A stretch of DNA of 32,844 bases, from assembly GCA_021108335.1 (NCBI GenBank), contig JAIORC010000354.1:1-32844 (forward strand), written 5' to 3'. The notes below the pieces were generated by a model. That model had not been told where the DNA came from, searched no databases, and was given only the letters and a program-made list of their open reading frames with translations. This DNA is from Phycisphaerae bacterium (GTDB taxonomy: Bacteria > Planctomycetota > Phycisphaerae > SM23-33). Numbering within the stretch: position 1 is the first letter of the stretch; the number at the start of each line of letters is the position of its first letter. Positions 8,368 through 16,169 of the stretch are shown one piece after another. The position numbers and the translations under genes were made by a program.

Positions 8368-8379
8368 ACAAGGACTTGT
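8368..8379. promoter_or_regulatory. Short inverted repeat in the divergent gap
   Basis: ACAAG-GA-CTTGT forms a 12-bp palindrome-like site 34 bp before the ATG at 8414. It may be an operator for the rightward frame or a second site for the GntR-type regulator. The rest of the gap from 8254 to 8413 shows nothing else clear. Confidence 0.2.
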
Positions 8380-8413
8380 GTCACCTTTATTCAATTACCT
8401 TTAGGAGCAAGTC

Positions 8414-8824
8414 ATGGAAGACAAAAAGATATCACCGCAAGAGCTGAAAGCAGCATTGAATGGAGACATTGATTGCCTGGTTGAACAAGTGGCTGCAGCG
8501 ATGAACTCGGCCCAGCCGGGGCGGATCATCAATGACTCCGAAGACGTCAGCCCTGACGATTATCCGAAGTTTCGCGGCTCAATCACACACAGCCTATGCA
8601 CCCGCTGTCTACGCTTCGCAGTGCGGATTACTCCTGCCAATATCAGGCAAACACCACGCAAGACTCGCTTCCGGCCGTCGGGACACCTACCGGGTGGAAT
8701 TCTTCCTTCCACAGGGTTTCAACTTGAGGTTTCATGTTATGTTAATTTTACATTTTCAATCCTCCTTAATGGAACTTTACTGTCGCACCTGGAGTTTTCG
8801 GCAGGCACACCACCTGCGTATTAA
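8414..8824 (+). pseudogene. Broken gene with intact 5' end, possibly a transposase start
   Basis: The first 50 or so codons look real: an AGGAG ribosome site precedes ATG, and the frame gives acidic, ordinary protein sequence with AAAMNSAQPGRIINDSED. After about codon 55 the composition changes abruptly (SITHSLCTRCLRFAVRI and onward) and none of the three frames continues convincingly, so a frameshift or deletion is likely. The GRIINDSE motif recalls the N-terminal part of some ISKra4-like transposases, but this is from memory and weak. It may equally be an unknown short gene. It lies directly beside an 18-bp repeat that recurs inverted at 19146. Confidence 0.3.
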
Positions 8825-8842
8825 CCGGATGAACCAAAAATC
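8825..8842. repeat. 18-bp repeat, left copy
   Basis: CCGGATGAACCAAAAATC is found again, exactly and inverted, at 19146-19163. The two copies enclose the LacI cassette, the GH130 gene and the IclR/FAD unit. The match does not extend at either end. Confidence 0.6.
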
Positions 8843-8855
8843 GAAGATTTTAGCC

Positions 8856-8883
8856 TTGACAAAATCATGAAAATGTGCACAAT
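8856..8883 (+). promoter_or_regulatory. Candidate promoter of the LacI gene
   Basis: A perfect -35 box TTGACA (8856-8861) is followed after 16 bp by CACAAT (8878-8883, 4/6 match to TATAAT). The predicted start of transcription, near 8890, falls just before the first LacI operator, which suits repression. Confidence 0.5.
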
Positions 8884-8892
8884 CGATTGCGA

Positions 8893-8940
8893 GCGGAAAC
8901 GTTTGTGCAATGATTACATGGCAAGCAACAACGTTTGTGC
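8893..8940. promoter_or_regulatory. Two LacI-family operators in tandem
   Basis: GCGGAAACGTTTGTGC (8893-8908) and GCAACAACGTTTGTGC (8925-8940) are two 16-bp near-palindromes with the central CG typical of LacI-family operators. Their right halves are identical (AACGTTTGTGC). The ideal form would be GCACAAACGTTTGTGC. They are 32 bp apart, about three helical turns, and lie between the promoter and the LacI gene, so autoregulation with cooperative binding is likely. Confidence 0.6.
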
Positions 8941-8977
8941 AGTATATTTAGCGTGAAATATTGGAAATGGAAAACAA

Positions 8978-10042
8978 ATGAGAGTTACACTCAAACATAT
9001 CGCAAAAGAGGCCGGTGTTGATGTTTCCACGGTTTCTCGCGTGCTCAACAAAAAAGGCCGCGAAACCCGAATCAGCCCTAAACGCGAAAGCCAGATTCTC
9101 GAAGCGGCGCGGCAATTGCGGTATATCCCCAACAGTTCAGCCCGGGCAGTCCGCACGGGCCGTTTCGACTGTGCCGCGCTGTTGTTGAGTACTCACCTCG
9201 CATGCAGCTACATGCCGTCTTTCCTTCTTGAGGGTATACACGACGAACTAGCCAAGCGGGACATGCATCTGACACTGGCCAAGCTACCTGATGAAAAGCT
9301 GTCCAGTGAGGGTTACGTTCCCAAAATATTGCGGTCTATGATGGCTGATGGCCTGCTGATCGATTACACGCACCAGCTTCCTGCCCAACTCGAAGATATC
9401 ATCAAACGCCGCAGTATCCCCGCGGTGTGGCTCAACACGAAGCACGAGATGGATTGCGTGTATCCAGACAATCTGGAGGCGGGTCGTCGGGCGACTCAAT
9501 ACCTGCTGAAGATGGGCCATCGTCGTATCGCTTATGCGGATTATTTTTTCGGATATGAAGATGTCGCCGCAGCCCACTACAGCGCGGTGGACCGCTGCAG
9601 GGGATACGAGCAGGCGATGCGTCAGGCCGGGCTGGAACCCCGGACGATTCGTGCGGACGCCGGACGCGTACCAGCCGGCCTGGAAGAAGTTGAGTTCACC
9701 AAACGCTGGATGTCCGAACCGAACCGGCCGACGGCGGTAATAGCTTACTGGATGACCATCGCCCTTCCGATACGTCAGGCTGCGCTTGAGATGGGGTTGA
9801 GCGTCCCGAAGAACCTGTCGATTCTAACTTTCGCAAGCGAGTCGTCCGGAAACGGTGTTTTGCTCGATTCCGGATTTAATATCACCGCAATGGTCGAACC
9901 TGAACAGGAAATGGGTCGGACCGCCGTGCAGATGCTCCTGGAAAAAATCGAGAAGCCATCCAATGCGTTGGCTTCAAAAGTGTTGAATTTCAAACTCGAA
10001 GAAGTCGGAAGCTGCTGCCCGCCGAGCGGCAAAGAACATTAA
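8978..10042 (+). CDS. LacI-family transcriptional regulator
   Basis: A 354-residue repressor. Residues 1-50 are a LacI helix-turn-helix (TLKHIAKEAGVDVSTVSRVL) with the hinge region at about 50-60. From about residue 65 a sugar-binding effector domain follows (FLLEGIHDELAKRDMHLTLA, VYPDNLEAGRRATQYLLKMG, HRRIAYADYFFGYED). The conserved C-terminal block is VEPEQEMGRTAVQMLLEKIE. GGAAAATGGAAA-like purines precede the ATG. It opens the plus-strand cassette with PEP-CTERM, prepilin, lyase-like and GH130 genes, so it probably controls them in response to a sugar derived from the target polysaccharide. Two operators in its own leader point to self-control. The ligand cannot be read from the sequence. 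Confidence 0.92.
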   Translation: MRVTLKHIAKEAGVDVSTVSRVLNKKGRETRISPKRESQILEAARQLRYIPNSSARAVRTGRFDCAALLLSTHLACSYMPSFLLEGIHDELAKRDMHLTLAKLPDEKLSSEGYVPKILRSMMADGLLIDYTHQLPAQLEDIIKRRSIPAVWLNTKHEMDCVYPDNLEAGRRATQYLLKMGHRRIAYADYFFGYEDVAAAHYSAVDRCRGYEQAMRQAGLEPRTIRADAGRVPAGLEEVEFTKRWMSEPNRPTAVIAYWMTIALPIRQAALEMGLSVPKNLSILTFASESSGNGVLLDSGFNITAMVEPEQEMGRTAVQMLLEKIEKPSNALASKVLNFKLEEVGSCCPPSGKEH

Positions 10043-10245
10043 CACTTTAGTTACAGGGAGAAAGCGTATGAAAAGGAAAAAGAGAACGACAACAGAGGAA
10101 ATCATGGGCTTCGGGTGAAGCATGGGAGAATAAAATGACAATGAAAACAGGAAAGGAGTAGTAGAGGTGGAAGAGTTCAAAGGTTTCAAACAAGGAAAAA
10201 GGTTTGACCAGGTAAAAACTTTTCAAACAGTGAAAGGAAAGAAAA
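10043..10245 (+). other. Purine-rich leader with small frames
   Basis: This 203-bp gap is strikingly rich in purines on the plus strand. It contains several Shine-Dalgarno-like sites and short frames. The best is ATG at 10068 after AGGGAGAAAGCGT, encoding 16 residues (MKRKKRTTTEEIMGFG) and ending at 10118. No clear promoter or terminator was found. Whether any of these frames is translated is unknown. Confidence 0.3.
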
Positions 10246-10917
10246 ATGAAGACTAGTAAAACAATTATTGTAGGAATCGTAATGTTGAGTCTGCTGGCCG
10301 GGCCGGCACTGGCGGCTATCATTACCATCCAGCCGGATGCAGCTGCCGGTAAGGACACCTATGTTCGAATCAGCCAACCTGACACCAACTTCGCAACAGA
10401 TACAACTCTGCGCATTCAGCATGGTGACGACTCTAATCGATATCGAACCTATTTGCAGTTTGATATTTCCGGGATACCGATGGGCCAGACAATCGACAGT
10501 GCAACACTGTCTTTATACATGTTTGGCGGATGGGGTACTGCCACTCTTGATAATAATGTTTATGGAGTAACCGAAAGCTGGGGCGAAACCGGTCCCACAT
10601 GGAACAATCCCCCAGCTTGGAACACTACTGTAAGGGCAACGCGACAGATGACCGGAACTGAGGCCGTCGGATGGAAACCTTGGGATATTACAAGTCTGGT
10701 CCAGGACTGGTATGACGGTACGTCTACCAATTACGGCATGCTGATTTATTCCCCGACTTATGCCAACAGCCACACAGCGTTCTACAGTAGCGACGAGGCT
10801 ACTGAGACGACTTTGCGTCCCAAGCTTGATATTACCTATACCCCCGAGCCGGCGACGATGACGTTGCTGGGCCTTGGCGGTATCGGCCTGTTGATCCGCC
10901 GGCGTCGAAGGAAATAA
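10246..10917 (+). CDS. DNRLRE-domain PEP-CTERM surface protein
   Basis: A 223-residue exported protein with signal peptide MKTSKTIIVGIVMLSLLAGP (cut after ALA, about residue 23). Residues about 26-198 form one DNRLRE domain (RTYLQFDISGIPMGQTIDSA, VTESWGETGPTWNNPP, WDITSLVQDWYDG, FYSSDEATETTLRPKLDITY). The tail TPEPATMTLLGLGGIGLLIR plus RRRRK is a textbook PEP-CTERM sorting signal. This copy keeps the WDITSLVQDW strand typical of full DNRLRE domains, which the copy at 6162 lacks, so the two are distant paralogues. It stands between the LacI gene and a prepilin-like gene, the same place as its counterpart in the minus-strand cassette. The likely job is binding polysaccharide at the cell surface. 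Confidence 0.9.
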   Translation: MKTSKTIIVGIVMLSLLAGPALAAIITIQPDAAAGKDTYVRISQPDTNFATDTTLRIQHGDDSNRYRTYLQFDISGIPMGQTIDSATLSLYMFGGWGTATLDNNVYGVTESWGETGPTWNNPPAWNTTVRATRQMTGTEAVGWKPWDITSLVQDWYDGTSTNYGMLIYSPTYANSHTAFYSSDEATETTLRPKLDITYTPEPATMTLLGLGGIGLLIRRRRRK

Positions 10918-10949
10918 AAGACTATTGACGCAGTATGTTTTTTCATCTT

Positions 10950-10985
10950 GTGTGCCGGGGCAATGATTGTTTTGCCCCGGCACAC
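10950..10985 (+). terminator. Hairpin after the plus-strand PEP-CTERM gene
   Basis: A perfect 14-bp stem (GTGTGCCGGGGCAA at 10950-10963 with 10972-10985) and an 8-nt loop begin 33 nt after the stop, exactly as at 6091-6128. No U-run follows. It may stop part of the transcription or protect the upstream message so that the surface protein is made in excess over the genes that follow. Confidence 0.6.
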
Positions 10986-11126
10986 TGCTCCTGCCGTTGC
11001 AGGCAGCCGGGACTTGTTTGTATGTTCCCTGTAAGCCCTTCGCCAAAAGAGTATGTTTGAGTTGGCAATTGATAATCACCGGGTGGTGGCCTGTTTTCGG
11101 GTTACCGGCTTGATGGAGTTGGTATT
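10986..11126 (+). repeat. Conserved leader, copy B, before a prepilin-like gene
   Basis: This is the plus-strand partner of 5920-6090. It shares CTCCTGCCGT, CCGGGAC, CCCTTCGCCA, AAGAGTATGTTTG and TTGGCAATTGATAAT, plus the GGAGTTGG ribosome region before ATGAATAA. Its 5' hairpin is CTGCC-gttgca-GGCAG, a stem at the equivalent place but with different bases from copy A, which hints at conserved structure. Confidence 0.7.
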
Positions 11127-11810
11127 ATGAATAATCGTCAATCATGCGGTTTTACGTTGATCGAGCTTTTAGTCGTGATCGCTATCGTTTCGTTGTTGAC
11201 GGCGATACTGTTGCCGTCGCTGAACCGGGCAAAGGAATTTGCCAGGCGCGCTGTCTGCGGAAGTAATCTGCATGCAATCGGCTTGGCGACTGCCATTTAT
11301 GCCGGAGAAAACGCCAACAATCTGCCGCCGACGTATAGTGACGAGAAATACCAGTACTGGTTCTATGCGGGATGGGAATCGGCCAGGGGATGGAAAAATC
11401 TGGGTTATTTCGCAAAGGCCAATCTCTTAGAACCGCATGGCGATACTATTTTTTGTCCTAGCCAGAAGAATGAATCGTATATGAATGCATACGGAATGCC
11501 CACACATAAAAATTATTGTGGCGCATCGAATATGTGCCCGGAAGATCAGCAGTTGGGATGGATTAACACACGAGCCGGATATTACCGCCGCCTGTTTGAC
11601 GAATCCGATAAGAAAATAGAGCAAATGAGAGATATTGATTCCAGGTCGTGGCTGGCGGATTTATGTCATTGGGGGCTGTATTATATCGCTTCTGGACATG
11701 TCGTGGGCGTCAACGTCTGGTACGGTGATGGTCATGTGGAATTCAGGCAGGTCGACAATTCCATGTTTGATGAAAATCAGGACATGATGTGGGACGTAGC
11801 TTTTGAGTAA
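11127..11810 (+). CDS. Prepilin-like protein (N-methylation motif, H-x9-DG type)
   Basis: A 227-residue protein with canonical prepilin start [20 protein letters not shown] (cleavage between Gly and Phe) and the C-terminal family motif [19 protein letters not shown] lies 8 nt before the ATG. It is paralogous to the gene at 5218 and sits at the same place relative to its PEP-CTERM neighbour. Unlike the other cassette, only one prepilin-like gene follows here. Proteins of this family are numerous in planctomycete genomes. They are likely inserted by the type II/type IV pilus machinery, and their occurrence beside glycan-degradation genes suggests a role at the cell surface. No pilus assembly genes are in the window. 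Confidence 0.88.
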   Translation: MNNRQSCGFTLIELLVVIAIVSLLTAILLPSLNRAKEFARRAVCGSNLHAIGLATAIYAGENANNLPPTYSDEKYQYWFYAGWESARGWKNLGYFAKANLLEPHGDTIFCPSQKNESYMNAYGMPTHKNYCGASNMCPEDQQLGWINTRAGYYRRLFDESDKKIEQMRDIDSRSWLADLCHWGLYYIASGHVVGVNVWYGDGHVEFRQVDNSMFDENQDMMWDVAFE

Positions 11811-11963
11811 AGCTTAATCACCCTCCCGCCCCAACGTATCCATCCTGACAGGAATCCCCGGCTGTGTAAAAACAGTATCCGTTCCAACCTTTGCAAACGG
11901 GAAAACACGAATTACGCAAATTCATATTATGACTTCATGTAAAATAGCCGGAAAGGATACAAC

Positions 11964-14900
11964 ATGAAATATACCATAACGGTAACGGCTTTGTTATTCA
12001 CGATTACCATGCCTGTTTTTTCGGCTGATCCTGCGAAAAAGGATGTTGCGAAGACGGTCCGGCGGAAAACCGTCAATGAGGTATTCAACAGGCCTTTCGT
12101 TCGACACAATCGCAACTTAAAGTTTCAGCCCTACGAAACTCCGCATCGTTATCTGAACATGGGTAGCGGGTTTTTCATTTACGGTTATAACAGGGAATAC
12201 CGCACTTCAACGGCTGCCATGATCCTCGGATGTCTGAAATCTCCCGGGAAAGACTTGCGAGGGCGGCACAGCAATAGAAATGGATTTGGTCGCCACTCCT
12301 GGGGCGGGTTTGAAATGCAAAGCAACGAAAAAATGACCATCAACCTGAACTACAGGTGGAAGTTTTCGGAAGACACGCTTGAAATAACCAATGAGAAGGA
12401 TTGCCTTCGCGTCGTTCAGAAAACCCGCTTCCTCAAGACGACTTCTCTGCGTGCGATTGGAGCAATGATAAAGCTGCCGACAAAATACTGGGATGGCGGC
12501 AGATGGACAGTCGGCAACAAGTCTGGCACGTTCCATAAGGGACTCGATAAAAGCATTGTCCTTCCGTCGGCAAAAACGCTTGTGTTCAACCTTGCCGGCA
12601 GTGATTTCAGTATTGAAATAAACCTGCACGAGAAGGTTAAGGAGATTGTAATCAACAGGCATGATTTTGCATTGGGAAATTACGAGATATATATAGTCAG
12701 CGAGGGATCGCTGGCGAAAAAGCCAAGGGTTTTCAAAGCCGGCAGCGATTACAGTTTGTCCTACGACATAAAAACGGCTGGTAGATTCCCCGATCCGCTA
12801 ATTGATGAAAAGGGTTGGGAGACGCGGGGGCGTTCCTGGATATTGCGTAGACCTCTTAAAGAATTCGCCGCGGATACCAGATTTAACGATGAACGCGTAA
12901 AGAGGGAAATCGCATACCAGATTCTGGATAAGAATTCGGAATTCTATGGAATGTGCAATACGCCGTACCCGAAAGGGGTATCGGGACGGGCTGACCATTT
13001 CGATCGTCCGGTGTTGCGTACCCGGGACATTCTGAAGCAAATCTGCCCTGCCTACTGCAATCGAAAATCTAAATATTATCACAATAAGGAGATGGGCAAC
13101 CGTCTGTCTGCCTGCCTGGACTACCTTAGTGCGGCGATAAACAGGCAATCGGCACAATTCGGGGATATAAGACGAAGAGGATGGTCCAAGGCACCGTGTA
13201 CTCTCCGTAATTTGCCAATGGCACAGGCAATAGTCGCCCTCGCACGGCATCACGACGTGCCTGACAGGAAAATCGCGTATTGGGTAAGAAGCTATGAATA
13301 TCGCTGGAAAAATTCCGATTTACAGGATGCCCTTGTCGGAATCAAAAAAAAGGCTATCGGATTCAACGCCGTTACGAAAATATTCAACGCAGCCAGAGGC
13401 GCGAAATTCCTGGAAAAGAATAGCTTCATGCCGGAATTTGCCAAGGGAATGTCTGTCGCATTTGGTATAAACACGAATCCCGTATTTGGGGTGAAGTCCG
13501 ATTTCAGCCATCGTGAGCATCATCCGAATTTCTTCGATACGACATATTATCTCTATATGCTCAATTATATCTGTGACTATTACCGCTTGACCCGCGGCAC
13601 GGAATTTGAATTTCGAGGTAAAAACAAAAAAACACTTGAAGGTATTCTCGACGCGGCGATCTGGCTGCACGACAATGCCCTGGTTACGCCGATCACAAGC
13701 GACGCCAGGGCAAGGCTGCTCGGCGGACATCACTACAAACGCGCGTTCGAAATACTGAGAAACGAATATCCAGCCGCGATGACGGTTTATCACCAAATCA
13801 AGGTTCGCAATCACAAGACCGGAAAGAAGGCCGTCGCGAGTTCCAAACGCCGGCTACCGGCAGGTTTCAAGTGGTTTTATAATCCCGGGATGCTGGTCGC
13901 ACGCACCGACGATTATTATTGCGCCGTAGTGGCAAAGCCAAGAATTATCGCCATGTGCGTAAACTCATGGGGCTTCAACGCCAAAATGCCAATGGGCGGG
14001 TTCTATATGCGTACGATGGGCCAACCCAGAGAGTGCGTAGTGCCGACGGATAATGCGTTTTTCTCCGGCGTAACGCTTGTTGACGGCATGCAGCATAAAG
14101 CGGATGCGGATGACGAATTCATGAACAACGACGGTTCGCGATTCGTCGATTCGATCCAGTTGGGCAAAGACGCCGCGCTGTTCGGCATGGATGCCGTCGA
14201 GGCCACCAAAGCCGCCCCGAAGGATAAACTACACTTCCAGAAAACGTACTTCTTCCTCAAGGACAGAGTCATAACGATGCAGCATGTCCCCGCCCAGAAA
14301 ACAAAACGAAAAACCTGGGCATATCCATTTATTATGACCACCCCGCATAAGAAGAAAGTTTCTACTCCGCGAGGGAGTTTCGATGTCCTCCCGGACAACA
14401 AGAAACATAAAATTACGAAACTGGGATTCCCGAAATGGATCATGCTGGAAACCATGGGAATCGTTCCGATTCAAACGTCAACGCCGATTGAGTTTTGTGA
14501 TCTCGGTGCCAAGGGATACAGGCTGGAAAGGGTCGGCAAGGGGTGGACTCCCAAAAAAGACATGAAACAATTAGCCACGGTGAGAATCCCTCTCGACCCG
14601 GCCAAAGGCGGGCAGTATGTGATTGCTTATCTTCCGACAGCCGACGTCGAGGCTGTAAAAAAGGAGGCCCTTGACGGTAAAAAGGTCAAGATTCTATCAA
14701 GCGGGCTTGTCCACGCGTTGAAGGCTGGGAACTGCCTGATGGTGGCAAATTATCAGTCGGACAAACAGGTAGTCGTAGACAGCGTCAAAATCAAAGGAAG
14801 AGCATTTCTGATAGTAAAAAAATCCCCCACTCAATTGAGTGTTGTCGTCAGTGCCTGGGAAAATGTGAAAATCGAAATCCCGGCTTCGGAATTTGCGCCG

Positions 14901-15098
14901 AAGGTTTCCATCCTCGAAGGCTCAGGAAAAGCTGAGCACCGTAATGGAATCCTTACAATCACAACCAAACCGCAAGTTCGTTATTACCAGGACAGAAAAC
15001 CCCTGGAAAATTTCAAGTGGAGAAATAAGAGCTTCCCCGTGGAAGATATAATAGATAAACGAAAAGTACCCCTTCAAATTATGTTAGAAAGGAAATAA
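11964..15098 (+). CDS. Large secreted protein, possibly a polysaccharide lyase
   Basis: A 1044-residue protein with signal peptide [20 protein letters not shown] (cut near Ala21). I do not recognise a named family. The N-terminal 270 residues look beta-rich. Residues about 290-610 are helix-rich with Trp/Tyr/His clusters ([20 protein letters not shown]), as in the alpha-toroid of lyases. The remainder is beta-rich, with [33 protein letters not shown] and [15 protein letters not shown]. An alpha-toroid followed by beta-sandwich layers would fit PL8-like or heparinase-like lyases, and the position mirrors the lyase of the other cassette. The catalytic assignment is inference. A ribosome site GGAAAGG precedes the ATG. 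The 153-bp gap before it shows no clear terminator or promoter. The stop lies 2 nt from an alternative start of the next gene, so the two are co-transcribed. Confidence 0.7.
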   Translation: MKYTITVTALLFTITMPVFSADPAKKDVAKTVRRKTVNEVFNRPFVRHNRNLKFQPYETPHRYLNMGSGFFIYGYNREYRTSTAAMILGCLKSPGKDLRGRHSNRNGFGRHSWGGFEMQSNEKMTINLNYRWKFSEDTLEITNEKDCLRVVQKTRFLKTTSLRAIGAMIKLPTKYWDGGRWTVGNKSGTFHKGLDKSIVLPSAKTLVFNLAGSDFSIEINLHEKVKEIVINRHDFALGNYEIYIVSEGSLAKKPRVFKAGSDYSLSYDIKTAGRFPDPLIDEKGWETRGRSWILRRPLKEFAADTRFNDERVKREIAYQILDKNSEFYGMCNTPYPKGVSGRADHFDRPVLRTRDILKQICPAYCNRKSKYYHNKEMGNRLSACLDYLSAAINRQSAQFGDIRRRGWSKAPCTLRNLPMAQAIVALARHHDVPDRKIAYWVRSYEYRWKNSDLQDALVGIKKKAIGFNAVTKIFNAARGAKFLEKNSFMPEFAKGMSVAFGINTNPVFGVKSDFSHREHHPNFFDTTYYLYMLNYICDYYRLTRGTEFEFRGKNKKTLEGILDAAIWLHDNALVTPITSDARARLLGGHHYKRAFEILRNEYPAAMTVYHQIKVRNHKTGKKAVASSKRRLPAGFKWFYNPGMLVARTDDYYCAVVAKPRIIAMCVNSWGFNAKMPMGGFYMRTMGQPRECVVPTDNAFFSGVTLVDGMQHKADADDEFMNNDGSRFVDSIQLGKDAALFGMDAVEATKAAPKDKLHFQKTYFFLKDRVITMQHVPAQKTKRKTWAYPFIMTTPHKKKVSTPRGSFDVLPDNKKHKITKLGFPKWIMLETMGIVPIQTSTPIEFCDLGAKGYRLERVGKGWTPKKDMKQLATVRIPLDPAKGGQYVIAYLPTADVEAVKKEALDGKKVKILSSGLVHALKAGNCLMVANYQSDKQVVVDSVKIKGRAFLIVKKSPTQLSVVVSAWENVKIEIPASEFAPKVSILEGSGKAEHRNGILTITTKPQVRYYQDRKPLENFKWRNKSFPVEDIIDKRKVPLQIMLERK

Positions 15099-15145
15099 TT
15101 ATGCAAAATATTTTATTGAAAGAAACAAACAAGGAGAGCATTCAT

Positions 15146-16156
15146 ATGTCAGGCAATAAGCCGCAAACTATCATAGGGCCGAATCTGCCGAACATTCCAT
15201 GGGAGGACAAGCCCACCGGTTGTGACGAAGTACTCTGGCGGTATAGCCGCAACCCGGTTATCCCACGCGATTTGATTCCGTGTTCCAACAGCATTTTCAA
15301 CAGTGCGGTGGTTCCCTTCGAAGGCAAGTTCGCCGGCGTATTCCGCGTGGACGACAAATGCCGGCACATGAGGCTTCACAAAGGAACGAGCGAAGATGGC
15401 GTAAACTGGCGGATTGATAACGATCCCATCGAGTTCATCTGCGATGATCCGGAAATCGCACCTTTCATATGTGGCTACGATCCCCGCGTCTGCTGGATTG
15501 AAGATCGGTATTATGTCACCTGGTGCAACGCTTATCACGGCTATCCGACAATCGGCGTGGCATATACTCACGATTTTAAAGAATTTCATCAGCTTGAAAA
15601 TGCTTTTTTGCCATTCAACCGTAACGGCGTAATGTTCCCGCGTAAGATCAACGACAAGTTCGCCATGCTGTCCCGTCCCAGCGACAACGGCCATACACCC
15701 TTCGGCGATATTTTTTACAGTGAAAGCCCGAACATGTGCCACTGGGGCAAACATCGTTTTGCGATGGGTACTGTGAACAATCATAGCTGGCAGACTACCA
15801 AGATAGGTGCCGGGCCGATTCCCATCGAAACCACGGAAGGTTGGCTGCTGATTTACCACGGAGTGCTGACGTCATGTAATGGATTCGTTTACAGCGCCGG
15901 TGCGGCCCTGCTGGATATAGATAAACCGTGGAAAGTAATCGCCCGAACAGAACCCTACATTCTCAATCCACGCGAGATGTACGAATGCGTCGGCGACGTT
16001 CCGAACGTAGCCTTTCCGTGCGCCGCTCTGGCCGATGCAGCCACCGGTCGCATCGCAATGTACTACGGAGCCGCCGACACGGTTGTCGCCATGGCCTTTA
16101 CGCAGGTCGATGAATTGATTACCTTTATCAAGGCAAACACAATTACCCATGGTTGA
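15146..16156 (+). CDS. GH130-like glycoside phosphorylase or hydrolase
   Basis: A five-bladed beta-propeller enzyme of about 336 residues, related to GH130 beta-mannoside phosphorylases. Visible family features are [26 protein letters not shown], the [17 protein letters not shown] block (Asp112 is the candidate proton donor), [20 protein letters not shown] and the closing [12 protein letters not shown]. There is no signal peptide, so it acts in the cytoplasm on imported oligosaccharides, by phosphorolysis if it is a phosphorylase. The start at 15146 has AAGGAG 9 nt upstream. An ATG at 15101, also with a purine-rich site, would add 15 residues ([15 protein letters not shown]) and remains possible. 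It follows the large lyase-like gene closely. The natural substrate, mannoside or other, cannot be fixed from sequence alone. Confidence 0.82.
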   Translation: MSGNKPQTIIGPNLPNIPWEDKPTGCDEVLWRYSRNPVIPRDLIPCSNSIFNSAVVPFEGKFAGVFRVDDKCRHMRLHKGTSEDGVNWRIDNDPIEFICDDPEIAPFICGYDPRVCWIEDRYYVTWCNAYHGYPTIGVAYTHDFKEFHQLENAFLPFNRNGVMFPRKINDKFAMLSRPSDNGHTPFGDIFYSESPNMCHWGKHRFAMGTVNNHSWQTTKIGAGPIPIETTEGWLLIYHGVLTSCNGFVYSAGAALLDIDKPWKVIARTEPYILNPREMYECVGDVPNVAFPCAALADAATGRIAMYYGAADTVVAMAFTQVDELITFIKANTITHG

Positions 16157-16169
16157 AAGATATGTCCTC

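Noticed and set aside
10986-11126. Possible cyclic di-GMP-I (GEMM) riboswitch, because of CGGGTTACCGGCTTGATGG near the prepilin start
   Set aside because: The essential core resembling GGGACGCAAAGCC and the receptor segment are absent in both copies, and the GGGTTACCG part is not kept in copy A.
15149-15859. Minus-strand frame of 236 codons opposite the GH130 gene
   Set aside because: It mirrors the codon pattern of the real gene and has no ribosome site or motif.
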